Notes: generated from the letters alone by a model not told the origin. Shown: positions 16,103-25,286, counted from the stretch's first letter. The stretch: DNA of 64,000 bases from Erysipelotrichaceae bacterium (GCA_015058845.1 SVBO01000004.1:1-64000); one strand, 5' to 3'. Translations and numbers: made by a program.

Positions 16103-17035
16103 CTATTCCCCTATCTTTCTCAACACTCTACTAACTTTCTCAAACACCCTCAAAGCATCATCAAAACTCTGCTTCTCATCTGTATAAAGCAAACTTCTAT
16201 GTAGACCCTCGTATATCCTTCTTGTTTCCACACTAAAACAGTGCTTCCAACTCTCAAAATCATATATACCAGTCGGATCATACACTATATCTATATTTCT
16301 CTTCTGTAAATAAAAGTAATCAGTCTCTTTCGTAAGTCTAACAATCCATTTTAACTCATCTTTATCTTCAAGAAGTCTTTTTATTTCTGGTAAGTGATAT
16401 AGCCTTGTAACATCATAAATATGTCTCACTTTATTACCAAGAGTACCACATAGTGCATGTCTCTTCACAGACATAAGCTTATCAATAAATGTTCTTTCAA
16501 TATTTAAAACATTCAAAGTTACTTCTTCTAATCCAAATCTCTTGATATCATCTTGTCCATCATGTAATTCTAAGAACTCATGTATATAAGACTTAAATGA
16601 TTTCTTACTATATGGATCAGGTCGAACACTACTTCCTATCTCAAGTTTAACTCTATTATCCTTATTACCAAACCACACATACATACTCTTAGATCTATTA
16701 GAACGTTCATGTGCTATCTTCTCTGTACTTGCTGTATTAGTCATTTTTTCTTCAATTCTCTTGATCTTCTTATCGCACACCTTATCGCTTAACTCCATCC
16801 CTAAGAATGTTAGATCAATATCTTCAGAAAATCTCTCGATAGATCCAGGATAACATTTACTTAATGATGTTCCACCTTTAAATATACATTGATCTACATA
16901 TTCACTATCTGCAAGATTCTTTAGTAACAAAACTATGTAATAATCTCTTTCAACCGCTGATTCAGGTAAATGCATATAATCTGCAACAATGGACACTAAA
17001 GCTTTAAATTCCTCTAAATGTTTGTGCAAGTTCAT
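16103..17035 (-). CDS. abiEii: AbiEii/AbiGii-type nucleotidyltransferase toxin
   Basis: Toxin of a type IV abortive-infection toxin-antitoxin pair, 310 residues. The nucleotidyltransferase core is visible as FKGGTSLSKCY near residue 55, followed by RFSEDIDLTF, which supplies the G-[GS] and DxD metal-binding residues. A further KLEIG strand and a helical C-terminal region follow. Family members inhibit translation, in characterised cases by modifying tRNA. The start overlaps abiEi by 32 bases and has GGAGG before it, so the two are translationally coupled. Confidence 0.88.
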   Translation of the reverse strand: MNLHKHLEEFKALVSIVADYMHLPESAVERDYYIVLLLKNLADSEYVDQCIFKGGTSLSKCYPGSIERFSEDIDLTFLGMELSDKVCDKKIKRIEEKMTNTASTEKIAHERSNRSKSMYVWFGNKDNRVKLEIGSSVRPDPYSKKSFKSYIHEFLELHDGQDDIKRFGLEEVTLNVLNIERTFIDKLMSVKRHALCGTLGNKVRHIYDVTRLYHLPEIKRLLEDKDELKWIVRLTKETDYFYLQKRNIDIVYDPTGIYDFESWKHCFSVETRRIYEGLHRSLLYTDEKQSFDDALRVFEKVSRVLRKIGE

Positions 17036-17717
17036 GTAGTTCCTCCATTCTTGGATACTTATAATTAGATAATGCAGATAAATATTTATCTAAAGTATTC
17101 TGTACATTGTAATAACATAATATCTCTCTCAAAAAAGCAATCGTAGACTTCTTATAAGACACCTTAGAGATCACCTTTTCAAAAACATCTTCACGATAGT
17201 ACTCTGCTAATGTATTACAATATTTCAAGAATGCTAAATAGTTAATATCCTCGATCTCATAGAAATTCTGTAACACATCTAACCCCTGGATCATATCTTC
17301 AACATCCTGTGTAAACTCTAATTCTACCTGTTTAATAGAAACATTACGAATAGTCTTTGTGAAACCATCTAAAGTAGAAGATAGTACTTGTACTGTCTTA
17401 GCTACTTGTGTCGTTAGATTAAGCCTATTATATAACGCATATCCAATCACTGTACCTGTATTATTCTTTGTAAAAGATTCTATGATCTGTTCTTGTGAAG
17501 GAGGTATTATTCCATATTTACTAGATTTAGGCTTATAGTAGATCCCTCTAGCTGCTTTTGCTAGTTCACCATCTTTATACATTCTCTCTAACATCTTATA
17601 GTAAGCTACTTCTGATATATCTTTAGACATACTTTCTTTATATACTTTACTAGCAAATATCAATTCATTCTCTTTGTAATACTGAATAGCCTTTCTAAAA
17701 GCTGTATTGCTCTTCAT
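17004..17717 (-). CDS. abiEi: AbiEi-type antitoxin / transcriptional autorepressor
   Basis: Antitoxin partner of AbiEii, 237 residues. An N-terminal winged-helix region (FASKVYKESMSKDISEVAYYKMLERMYKDG) precedes the RGIYYKP turn seen in this family, and the C-terminal domain is mixed helical. Characterised AbiEi proteins bind inverted repeats at their own promoter. A matching palindrome overlaps the -35 element here (17767-17795). GGGGG lies a few bases before the ATG as ribosome site. Confidence 0.85.
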   Translation of the reverse strand: MKSNTAFRKAIQYYKENELIFASKVYKESMSKDISEVAYYKMLERMYKDGELAKAARGIYYKPKSSKYGIIPPSQEQIIESFTKNNTGTVIGYALYNRLNLTTQVAKTVQVLSSTLDGFTKTIRNVSIKQVELEFTQDVEDMIQGLDVLQNFYEIEDINYLAFLKYCNTLAEYYREDVFEKVISKVSYKKSTIAFLREILCYYNVQNTLDKYLSALSNYKYPRMEELHELAQTFRGI

Positions 17718-17743
17718 ATGTAATTCCCCCTTTCTTCATGTTT

Positions 17744-17795
17744 ATTCTAATTATACGCACATCAAATGTCAAGTAAATTTTATTTTCACTTGACA
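17744..17795 (-). promoter_or_regulatory. abiE promoter with palindromic operator
   Basis: On the minus strand: TTGACA (17767-17772), 17 bases, TAGAAT (17744-17749). A perfect 8-bp inverted repeat, TGTCAAGT (17767-17774) and ACTTGACA (17788-17795), overlaps the -35 box. It is a good candidate for the AbiEi binding site. Confidence 0.65.
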
Positions 17796-18048
17796 TCTTG
17801 CTGTATCATTTCCGTATTTTTTCAGCACTCCAAGCCTACTAAAAAGTTGCACATTCAAGCAAAAAGTCCCTTGAAAAATATACAATTTACCCATAAAACT
17901 CCCTTGAAAAAGTTGTAATCATATTATTCCATTTGCATTTCTGATACTCATACATCCAATACATTATTCCTACATCGTTCCCAAAATCCCAAAAAACTAC
18001 CTAAAATAACCGTTATATCATTCCCAAAACAACAATAATCGTAAGCAA
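17796..18048. other. Non-coding AT-rich gap
   Basis: About 250 bases between the abiE promoter and the PII-gene terminator. It is rich in repeated CCCAAAA/TTCCC words and holds no ORF, RNA or clear repeat that I can support. It may mark the right edge of the defence island. Confidence 0.35.
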
Positions 18049-18075
18049 CAAAAAAGACCTAGCCCCACTAGATCT
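18049..18075 (-). terminator. Terminator of the PII/DUF1538 operon
   Basis: AGATCTAG pairs with CTAGGTCT (one G-U) and is followed by TTTTTT on the minus strand. The stop codon of the PII-like gene lies inside the stem. Confidence 0.7.
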
Positions 18076-18727
18076 TGATCGCCTTCTCCACAGGCACACT
18101 CCACATTACACCACGCGCCTCTGACTTCAACCCATACACCAAATTTACCTCATGCAAGATCCGCCTACTCACCTCTACAGGAGCCATAATAAACAACATC
18201 TCCCGCTCCTCATCCTCGATCACATTCACCAACTCTCGCATCCACTCATTCTCAATGATCCTACCTCGAATAATAGTACCACCCGTAGCCCCAGCCCTCT
18301 TAGCCACACTCATCACACGATCCGAATACCCTTGCACCACATTCACCATAACTAACGATTGCCCATGCACATTTCTCATCAACATCTCCTCATCTCTTTC
18401 CATATCCTCCACCCCACGACTCACGATCCCCATAGCTAACCTATTCATCGCTTCTAACTCTAACACCATCAAGATCCCTTTATACCTAACACTTACACGC
18501 TCCTCAAAACCTCTTATAATACTCTGTACACTAGGTAATGTCGCAAGTGAGAACACAATATCCTTCCCATTATGTCCCAACCCAAAAATATCCATCATCT
18601 CCGTAGGTGCAGTACCTTCCCCCACACTTTGAAAATGCAAACGAACAGAATGCCTCTCTAACTCCTCTACCAATCTCTTCCCTCTATCTAACTCCACGAT
18701 CGATACTAACAATCGAATAGCCTCCAT
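18068..18727 (-). CDS. PII-like signalling protein with two repeats
   Basis: A 219-residue protein that looks like two successive PII (GlnB/GlnK)-type halves. The first begins at residue 1 (LVSIVELDRGKRLVEEL), the second near residue 125 (SLVMVNVVQGYSDRVMSVAKRAGATGGTIIRGR). The AGATGGTIIRGR segment matches the PII region before the T-loop. PII proteins sense nucleotides or 2-oxoglutarate and regulate membrane transporters. The ATG has GAGGTGAT upstream and directly follows the DUF1538 stop, so it probably regulates that membrane protein. Confidence 0.78.
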   Translation of the reverse strand: MEAIRLLVSIVELDRGKRLVEELERHSVRLHFQSVGEGTAPTEMMDIFGLGHNGKDIVFSLATLPSVQSIIRGFEERVSVRYKGILMVLELEAMNRLAMGIVSRGVEDMERDEEMLMRNVHGQSLVMVNVVQGYSDRVMSVAKRAGATGGTIIRGRIIENEWMRELVNVIEDEEREMLFIMAPVEVSRRILHEVNLVYGLKSEARGVMWSVPVEKAIKI

Positions 18728-20248
18728 TTATATCACCTCACTTCCAAAGAATATAATGTCATCTTCTACAGCCAAAAACTCCTCACTCACCCGTTTCCAT
18801 CTTAGACGATGTCTCAAACTACTACCTAATCCCAACACCTGGATCGTGATCAGTGGTGTCATGGCGATCATAGCCACTACCCCAAACGCATCTCGCATCA
18901 CATTTCCCCCAAGCATCTCACAAGCACCAAGCGCAAAAGGTAAGATAAAAGTAGTAGCCATTGGACCACTCGCCACTCCTCCCGAATCAAATGCGATCCC
19001 AGTATAAATAGAAGGAACAAAGAAAGAGATCGTAAGTGACAAAGCATAACCCACTACTAAGAATGGCAACAATGAAATACCCGTTAGCACTCGCACCATA
19101 GCGATTCCCACAGAGAATGCCACTCCTATTGAAAGAGCTAGTCCAATAGAATGCTGACTTACAGCCCCATTAGTCACCTCTGCTACCTGTTTCTTTAAAG
19201 TATGCACCGCTGGTTCTGCCGTAACCACAAAGTATCCGATCACCATACCAATAGGTATCAGTAACTGTGCATACCGACTACCCGCTATCCCAGCTCCCAT
19301 CAACCTACCCACAGGCATAAACCCAACATTTGCTGCCGTGAGAAACAACACTAATCCTAAGTACGTATACAAGAACCCAACACTACTCTTAACGATCTGC
19401 CTAACCTGATACTTCCTAGTCCAAACTTGAAATAACACAAACACACCGATCATAGGTACAAAAGCAAGAAACACTTCATAAGCATAATGAGGTAGCTCAT
19501 GAGTTAGTAACATAAATGCCCCTTGTGTATCTAAGATCACCGGTAACACAGTCTTTGTTAATTCTGCTTGTGTGGGATAGAACATACTTAGCAATAAGAC
19601 CGCTAGAATAGGCCCAATACTACACAAAGCCACTAACCCAAACGTATCATCCGAAGCCTTCTTATCCTTATTCACACTCGCCATACCCTTACCAAGTGCC
19701 ATAATGAACGGCACAGTGATCGGACCAGTCGTAACACCACCCGAATCAAATGCAGTCGGTATAAAGTCATCTGGTACTTGAGATGCTAAGATCATAATAC
19801 CTACATAGAATACCAACAACAACTTTGCCAGTGGTATATTCTTACGGATCCGAAACTGCGATATTGCTAAGAATACACCCACACCGATCCCTACGCTCCA
19901 TATCAGTACATGATTAGGAATAGAAGGTACCTGTTCAGCCAATACCGTAAGATCAGGCTCTGCTATCGTCATCAAGATCCCTAATACCAAACAGAGCCAT
20001 AAAGCCCAAAGCATACTCTTTGAACGTTTCACTACCTTACCGATCCCCTCCCCCAACAATTCCATCGAGATCGCTGAACCTACAGTAAACAAACTCATTC
20101 CAAGTACTAGCATCATACTACCAAACAGAAATAATACCAATATCCCTGTATGCAGCGGAATGATCGTAATACTTAACACTAATACGATCAAAGTGATCGG
20201 TAGTACAGATTGCAAAGATTCCTTCAATGCCCCTACAATATTACTCAT
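18728..20248 (-). CDS. DUF1538 membrane protein (two repeats)
   Basis: A 506-residue polytopic membrane protein with two copies of DUF1538. Each repeat contains the pattern FDSGGV-[TA]-[TS]-GP (near residues 168 and 418), framed by hydrophobic helices, about 12-14 in total. Members are uncharacterised transporters or channels. Here the partner is a PII-like protein encoded immediately downstream. GGAGG lies seven bases before the ATG. The substrate is unknown. Confidence 0.82.
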   Translation of the reverse strand: MSNIVGALKESLQSVLPITLIVLVLSITIIPLHTGILVLFLFGSMMLVLGMSLFTVGSAISMELLGEGIGKVVKRSKSMLWALWLCLVLGILMTIAEPDLTVLAEQVPSIPNHVLIWSVGIGVGVFLAISQFRIRKNIPLAKLLLVFYVGIMILASQVPDDFIPTAFDSGGVTTGPITVPFIMALGKGMASVNKDKKASDDTFGLVALCSIGPILAVLLLSMFYPTQAELTKTVLPVILDTQGAFMLLTHELPHYAYEVFLAFVPMIGVFVLFQVWTRKYQVRQIVKSSVGFLYTYLGLVLFLTAANVGFMPVGRLMGAGIAGSRYAQLLIPIGMVIGYFVVTAEPAVHTLKKQVAEVTNGAVSQHSIGLALSIGVAFSVGIAMVRVLTGISLLPFLVVGYALSLTISFFVPSIYTGIAFDSGGVASGPMATTFILPFALGACEMLGGNVMRDAFGVVAMIAMTPLITIQVLGLGSSLRHRLRWKRVSEEFLAVEDDIIFFGSEVI

Positions 20249-20274
20249 CCATGATCCTCCTATATCTTCTTAAA

Positions 20275-20313
20275 GAAAAAACTCGAACTACCATACTAAC
20301 TAGGCTATTCGAG
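20275..20313 (-). terminator. Terminator of the TPR-protein gene
   Basis: CTCGAA pairs with TTCGAG, extended by further imperfect pairs, and is followed by TTTTTT on the minus strand. Confidence 0.65.
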
Positions 20314-20371
20314 CTTCTTTACAACTATTCCTTTGGATAATTCTATTATACCATACTTTGCCACTAATTCA

Positions 20372-21376
20372 TTATTCAATACTCTCTAATTTCTTACGGA
20401 TTTCTGGATTACCTGTCATTTGATAAGCGATCGCTATACAATACTTAGCACCATCCTTTTGACCCTGTTCTAAGAAATGCTGTCCATACGCAAGAGCGAT
20501 CTCTACATTCTGTTTAAATGTATCAATAGATAACCCAATACTCTCTTCGATCTCTTCCTTACTTCCAAAGTGTAATTCTCTCCCTTGGATCTTAGAGTTG
20601 ATATACGCTATCTCACCCTGTGCCACCTTACTATCCTCATACTGAGTACTTACCATATAACACATGATCGCTTCAGGGTACTTCTCCTTTTCTATAAAGT
20701 AATATCCCATATTACGATAACATCTAGCTATATGAGATACATGGAAAGCATACTTATGTGTTTCTTTAGTAAGTCTAGCAAACTCTTCCATCTCTCCAGT
20801 AGCCTTAAATGTCTCAATATATTCAAACAGAATATTACAGTTAGTAGGCGCCCAACGTCTAGCCTTCTCTAGCACCTCTCTAGCCTCTACATATTGCCCA
20901 TTCTCCACCAAATTACTACCATGTTGTAGATAGATATCTGCGAAAGGATAGTCTGCTTTACGTACCTTTTTGCTAGGTCTATGATAATAAATATAAAGCA
21001 CTTCCTCAAAGAACTCTTTGAAAGTATAATACTCACTTACCGCATCGTTAGCAAACAATGGATGTTGCTCTGCCTTCTCTACTAACTCAGCACTGATCTT
21101 TAAAGCAGCATCGATCTCGTTCTCACGCACATGAATGCGACTCTTCTCTAGATCCACATAAATATCACTACGATCATCCTTTAAAGCACGTACCAATTCC
21201 TCTTTCTTATCCTCTGGTATTACCTCCGCAAACATTCTCCCACAAGCTCGTAAGAGTTCTGTAGCCATCTCATGATCCTTGTACTCCTCCATCTTAGCTT
21301 GTAGATACACGATATCTTTCTCTGCATCTCCACTCATACCACTCTTGATCTCTTCTACGATCTCTTCAAAAGTCAT
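20372..21376 (-). CDS. Tetratricopeptide-repeat protein, unknown role
   Basis: A 334-residue soluble helical protein with several TPR-like units, such as DIYLQHGSNLVENGQYVEARE and ARCYRNMGYYFIEKEKYPEAI. There is no signal peptide and no enzyme domain. TPR arrays usually bind partner proteins; the partner is not evident. It lies between a histone-like gene upstream and the DUF1538/PII pair downstream, with terminators on both sides, so it is probably a single-gene unit. Confidence 0.7.
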   Translation of the reverse strand: MTFEEIVEEIKSGMSGDAEKDIVYLQAKMEEYKDHEMATELLRACGRMFAEVIPEDKKEELVRALKDDRSDIYVDLEKSRIHVRENEIDAALKISAELVEKAEQHPLFANDAVSEYYTFKEFFEEVLYIYYHRPSKKVRKADYPFADIYLQHGSNLVENGQYVEAREVLEKARRWAPTNCNILFEYIETFKATGEMEEFARLTKETHKYAFHVSHIARCYRNMGYYFIEKEKYPEAIMCYMVSTQYEDSKVAQGEIAYINSKIQGRELHFGSKEEIEESIGLSIDTFKQNVEIALAYGQHFLEQGQKDGAKYCIAIAYQMTGNPEIRKKLESIE

Positions 21377-21396
21377 AATGATCCCTCCTTCAAGAA

Positions 21397-21420
21397 AACT
21401 CGCTAGATCCCTAACGAGTT
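21397..21420 (-). terminator. Terminator of the lysine-rich protein gene
   Basis: AACTCGT pairs with GCGAGTT around TAGGGATCTA, followed by TTCT on the minus strand. Confidence 0.55.
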
Positions 21421-21427
21421 CACAATA

Positions 21428-21937
21428 TTATTTCTTAGTTGTTTTCTTTGTTGTAGTCTTCTTGGTAGTCGTTTTCTTAGTACTACTTGTTTTCTTAGAA
21501 GAACTAGAAGACTTCTTGGTAGTACTACTCTTCTTAGTAGTAGTCTTCTTAGTTGCCTTCTTAGCACTATCCACTAGAATATCCCCTAGCTTATCCATAA
21601 GACCAGCTTCCTCAGCCTTCTCCCCTAAACCAGAAAGAATACCCATTACATCAGACTCTTTCCCCTTCTTAGTCACAGTATACCCACGAGCCTCTAGAAT
21701 AGAGATCAAAGCAGCATCTTCCTTCTCCCTAGCCTCATCATCATTCTTACTATCACCCAGACCACTCATAGCCTTCAATAAGAACTCAAGCCCACTATTA
21801 TCAGACTTCTTCTCATCCTTCTTCTCGCTCTTAGTCCCCTTAGCTAACATACCCGCTACAGAAGCTAGCGTATCCTCATCCACATACTCCTTTGCCGTAT
21901 TTAATAGTTTCAATAATTCTAATGTATTATTTGCCAT
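21428..21937 (-). CDS. Lysine/threonine-tailed histone-H1-like protein
   Basis: A 169-residue protein with an N-terminal helical part (MANNTLELLKLLNTAKEYVD) and a middle with leucine/glycine helices (MGILSGLGEKAEEAGLMDKL). The last 45 residues are almost only Lys, Thr and Ser in KKTTT and KKSSS repeats. Such tails occur in bacterial histone-H1-like and AlgP-like DNA-binding proteins. The ATG at 21937 is preferred because GGAG is nine bases upstream; the ATG at 21946 touches it. Its function is inferred to be nucleic-acid binding. Confidence 0.65.
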   Translation of the reverse strand: MANNTLELLKLLNTAKEYVDEDTLASVAGMLAKGTKSEKKDEKKSDNSGLEFLLKAMSGLGDSKNDDEAREKEDAALISILEARGYTVTKKGKESDVMGILSGLGEKAEEAGLMDKLGDILVDSAKKATKKTTTKKSSTTKKSSSSSKKTSSTKKTTTKKTTTKKTTKK

Positions 21938-22117
21938 ATCGATCATCTCCTTATGTACACTATAACAGAAAGAAGATGATTGGTAAAGATATACCCCCTA
22001 GGAATACTTACAAAATGTAAGGATAATGTAAATAAATCCACTCTTTTACTGACAAATAAAATACATATATGATAGAATAATAGTACTATGTATTAAGTAT
22101 TTAAAGGGGTTATAATT

Positions 22118-23263
22118 ATGTTTGATACTATTATTGTAGGTTGCGGATTCGCAGGGGCTGTAGTAGCTAGAGAGCTTGCGGAACGTGGTAACCAAAACGT
22201 TTGTATATTAGAAAAAAGATCTCATGTAGGTGGTAATTGCTATGATGAATATGATGAACATGGCATTCTGATCCACAGTTATGGACCACATATCTTCCAC
22301 ACAAGTCTAGAACATGTATATGCGTACCTATCACGCTTTACAGATTGGTATCATTTCAGACATGAGGTAGTTACGAATATCCATGGTACATACATGCCAG
22401 TACCATTTAACCTAAATACACTCGTACAAGTATATGGGGAAGAGAAAGCTAGTGAATTACGTGAGAAGTTAGTGAGCACGTATGGAATGGATAGTAGAGT
22501 TCCTATCTTGAAATTAAGAGAGAATAGTGATCCTGATATCCAAGCGATCGCTGAGTTCGTGTATCAGAATATCTTCTTGTATTATACTATGAAGCAATGG
22601 GGACAAAAGCCAGAGGATATCGATCCAAGTGTCACTGCTCGTGTACCCGTATGGATCAGTGAGGATAACGGATATTTCCCAGATAAGTATCAAGGTATGC
22701 CGTTAGAGGGCTTCACTCCATTATTCAATAAGATGTTAGATCATCCTAATATCACTATTAAACTAAACAGTGATGCGAATACATTATTAACACTACAGGA
22801 TGGTCAAGTATACTATGAAGGCCAACCATTCACAGGCAAAGTCATCTTCACAGGACCGATCGACGAGTTCTTTGACCATTGTTATGGAAGACTCCCATAT
22901 CGTTCATTACACTTCGCATTCGAACACCATGATATCGATGAATACCAACCAAACTCAGTAGTCAACTATACAGTCAGTGAAGACTATACACGTATTACAG
23001 AGTTCAAGAAGTTAACTGGTCAAGTGAAGAGTGGTACTACAATCATGAAGGAATATCCATTAGCGTATACAGGGGAAAATGGACAGATTCCGTACTATGC
23101 GATCATGAATGAGAAGAATTTGGAATTATATGCTAAGTATACTAAGTTATTGGAAGAGTATCCTAATTTCTATCTACTAGGACGCTTAGCAGAGTATAAA
23201 TACTATAACATTGATGCTATTGTAGATAAGGCTTTATCATTAGCTGATATGTTGTTAGGATAG
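22118..23263 (+). CDS. glf: UDP-galactopyranose mutase
   Basis: Flavoenzyme of 381 residues that converts UDP-galactopyranose to UDP-galactofuranose for surface glycans. The FAD-binding GCGFAGAVVARELAERG is at the N-terminus, followed by CILEKRSHVGGN and SYGPHIFHTS. The substrate-binding arginine region and C-terminal GRLAEYKYYNIDA match the family at full length. AAAGGGG precedes the ATG. It is nine bases upstream of a GT2 gene, which together suggest addition of a galactofuranose-containing polymer. Confidence 0.95.
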   Translation: MFDTIIVGCGFAGAVVARELAERGNQNVCILEKRSHVGGNCYDEYDEHGILIHSYGPHIFHTSLEHVYAYLSRFTDWYHFRHEVVTNIHGTYMPVPFNLNTLVQVYGEEKASELREKLVSTYGMDSRVPILKLRENSDPDIQAIAEFVYQNIFLYYTMKQWGQKPEDIDPSVTARVPVWISEDNGYFPDKYQGMPLEGFTPLFNKMLDHPNITIKLNSDANTLLTLQDGQVYYEGQPFTGKVIFTGPIDEFFDHCYGRLPYRSLHFAFEHHDIDEYQPNSVVNYTVSEDYTRITEFKKLTGQVKSGTTIMKEYPLAYTGENGQIPYYAIMNEKNLELYAKYTKLLEEYPNFYLLGRLAEYKYYNIDAIVDKALSLADMLLG

Positions 23264-23272
23264 GAGGTCATT

Positions 23273-24298
23273 ATGAAGTTATTATCAATTGCTATACCTT
23301 CTTATAATTCACAAGACTATATGGCTAACTGTATCGAATCCTTATTAGTAGGAGGGGAGGATGTAGAGATCTTAGTGGTGAATGATGGGTCTAAGGATGA
23401 TACAGCTCGTATTGCGGATGAATATGCTGCTAAGTATCCTACGATCGTACGTGCGATCCACCAGGAGAATGGGGGGCATGGCGAGGCAGTGAATGCAGGC
23501 TTACGTAATGCTACTGGTCTATACTATAAAGTAGTAGATAGTGATGACTGGGTAGATGCTGAAGCTTATAAACAGATCTTAGCTTTACTTAAGAAGATGG
23601 TAGAGGAAGAGGCTGGTCTAGATATGCTGATCTCTAACTATGTATATGAGAAACAAGGGGCATTACATAAGAAAGTGATCCACTATCGTTCTGTATTACC
23701 TAAAGATACACTATTTACATGGGATGAGATCGGTACCTTCCAGAAGGGGCAATATATCCTAATGCACTCTGTGATCTATCGTACACAGATGCTGAAAGAG
23801 TGTAACTTACAATTACCTAAACATACCTTCTATGTAGATAATATCTTTGTATATCAACCATTACCACATGTGAAGAAGGCTTATTACTTAGATGTTGATT
23901 TCTATCGTTACTTTATTGGACGTAATGATCAATCGGTAAATGAGAAGGTCATGATCAAGAGATTAGATCAGCAGATGCGTGTGAATAAGTTGATGATGAG
24001 ATATTATGATTTATCTAATGATACAGATGTACCAAATGCTAAGTTACGTGCTTATATGTATAGTTACCTAGAGATCATTACTTGTATTTCTTCTATGTTA
24101 GCTATCATTTCTCATGATCAGGAGAATCTACAGAAACGTAATGAGTTATGGGATTATTTAAAGCAAGTGAGTCCTGGTATGTATCAGAAGCTTCGTTATG
24201 GTCTATTTGGTCGTGTTATGAATGTGCAATCAAAGATCGGATATATGTTCTCAGAGGCTTTCTATAAGCTTGCTCAGAAGATATATGGGTTTAACTAA
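23273..24298 (+). CDS. Family 2 glycosyltransferase
   Basis: A 341-residue GT-A fold enzyme. SIAIPSYNSQDY opens the domain, VNDGSKDDTA binds nucleotide sugar, VDSDDW supplies the metal-binding DxD, and the C-terminal part is helical. It has no clear membrane segment, so it is likely cytosolic or peripheral. It is co-transcribed with glf (AGGAGG in the 9-base gap), which makes a galactofuranosyltransferase role plausible but unproven. Confidence 0.88.
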   Translation: MKLLSIAIPSYNSQDYMANCIESLLVGGEDVEILVVNDGSKDDTARIADEYAAKYPTIVRAIHQENGGHGEAVNAGLRNATGLYYKVVDSDDWVDAEAYKQILALLKKMVEEEAGLDMLISNYVYEKQGALHKKVIHYRSVLPKDTLFTWDEIGTFQKGQYILMHSVIYRTQMLKECNLQLPKHTFYVDNIFVYQPLPHVKKAYYLDVDFYRYFIGRNDQSVNEKVMIKRLDQQMRVNKLMMRYYDLSNDTDVPNAKLRAYMYSYLEIITCISSMLAIISHDQENLQKRNELWDYLKQVSPGMYQKLRYGLFGRVMNVQSKIGYMFSEAFYKLAQKIYGFN

Positions 24299-24302
24299 TA
24301 TA

Positions 24303-24333
24303 AAGGCTTTATTCTTGTAGAATAAGGTCTTTT
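24303..24333 (+). terminator. Terminator of glf-GT2
   Basis: AAGGCTTTATTC and GAATAAGGTCTT form an imperfect stem with a TTGTA loop, followed by TT. Confidence 0.55.
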
Positions 24334-24343
24334 CTTATTATTC

Positions 24344-24377
24344 AAAAGAAAACTAAGTGCAGTTTCCTACACTTAGT
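24344..24377 (-). terminator. Terminator of the hypB operon
   Basis: ACTAAGTG pairs with CACTTAGT, followed by TTTTC on the minus strand. Confidence 0.65.
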
Positions 24378-24383
24378 CATGTA

Positions 24384-25028
24384 CTATTTATTAGAGAATA
24401 GATCGATCACTGGCTCTAGACCTTCTCCCTTATAAGCTGAGCAAGTATATATCTTAGCCTTTGGATTTAGGCTATGGATATCTCTTTCAAATCTTTCTAC
24501 ATCAAAATTAGTATATGGTTGTAAGTCGATCTTATTGATCAATACTACATCCGCAGTTTGGAATAACAACGGATACTTAAGTGGCTTATCATTCCCCTCA
24601 GTGACACTTGCTACTCCAATACGTAAATGTTCTCCTAGCATGAATTCTGCTGTACATACTAGATTCCCAATATTATCAATGATCACTGTATCGATGCCCT
24701 CTAGATCTAATTCATCTAAAGCTTTCTCGATCATATCTGCTTCTAAGTGACATGCTCCCTCAGTATTTAACTGGATCGTACGTACTCCCATCTCTTCCAT
24801 ACGCTTCGCATCCATAGCTGTATATAAGTCACCTTCGATCACAGCTACCTTACTCTTATCTACTCTAGAATCTGCTAATACTTTTTCTAATAAAGTAGTC
24901 TTACCAGAACCAGGTGTACCTAGTAGATTGATCATACGGATCCCTTTGTCTGTTAAGTATTGTTTATTCTTAGCAGCCATTTCATCATTCTTATTTAATA
25001 CATTCACATTTACACTGATCGTCTTCAT
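24384..25028 (-). CDS. hypB: HypB-type nickel GTPase
   Basis: A 214-residue G3E-family GTPase that delivers nickel to metalloenzymes. P-loop [11 protein letters not shown] is near residue 37, [13 protein letters not shown] follows, and the nickel-site residues are present in [10 protein letters not shown] and [14 protein letters not shown] is the G4 motif. It lacks the N-terminal His-rich tail of storage-type HypB. It is last in an operon with hypA and a ferredoxin-like gene. No hydrogenase is in the window, so the client enzyme is unknown. Confidence 0.92.
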
Positions 25029-25030
25029 TA

Positions 25031-25285
25031 CTACTCTCCTTTAAAAGTCTTCACATACATTTGAGAAGGTCCTTGTAAGCTATCATCTCTCTCTAACTTA
25101 ATGATCGCTTCTTCCATACAAGTACCTTTACGTAAGATCTCGAAATAAAAGTTTAATTGTCCTTCATGGATCCCAGCATATGGCCCAACCGCTAAGATGA
25201 TCTCATATACCTTCTCTATCTCATTATCTTCTGCTGCTTCAGATACGATATCCATGATCTCTCGACACACAGCCCCCTCATGCAT
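25031..25285 (-). CDS. hypA: HypA-like nickel chaperone lacking the zinc domain
   Basis: An 84-residue protein beginning MHEGAV, which keeps the nickel-binding Met-His-Glu terminus of HypA. The body matches the HypA alpha/beta core ([19 protein letters not shown]). Usual HypA is about 113-118 residues with two CxxC pairs forming a zinc ribbon. Here no such cysteines exist, yet the last strand (MYVKTFKGE) is retained, as if the zinc loop were excised. It is two bases from hypB and next to the ferredoxin gene. Confidence 0.82.
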
Positions 25286-25286
25286 A

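Noticed and set aside
21279-21965. Long hydrophobic plus-strand ORF opposite the lysine-rich protein
   Set aside because: A run of LVVFLVV is the complement of AAG/ACT repeats; it spans a terminator and two real genes on the other strand.
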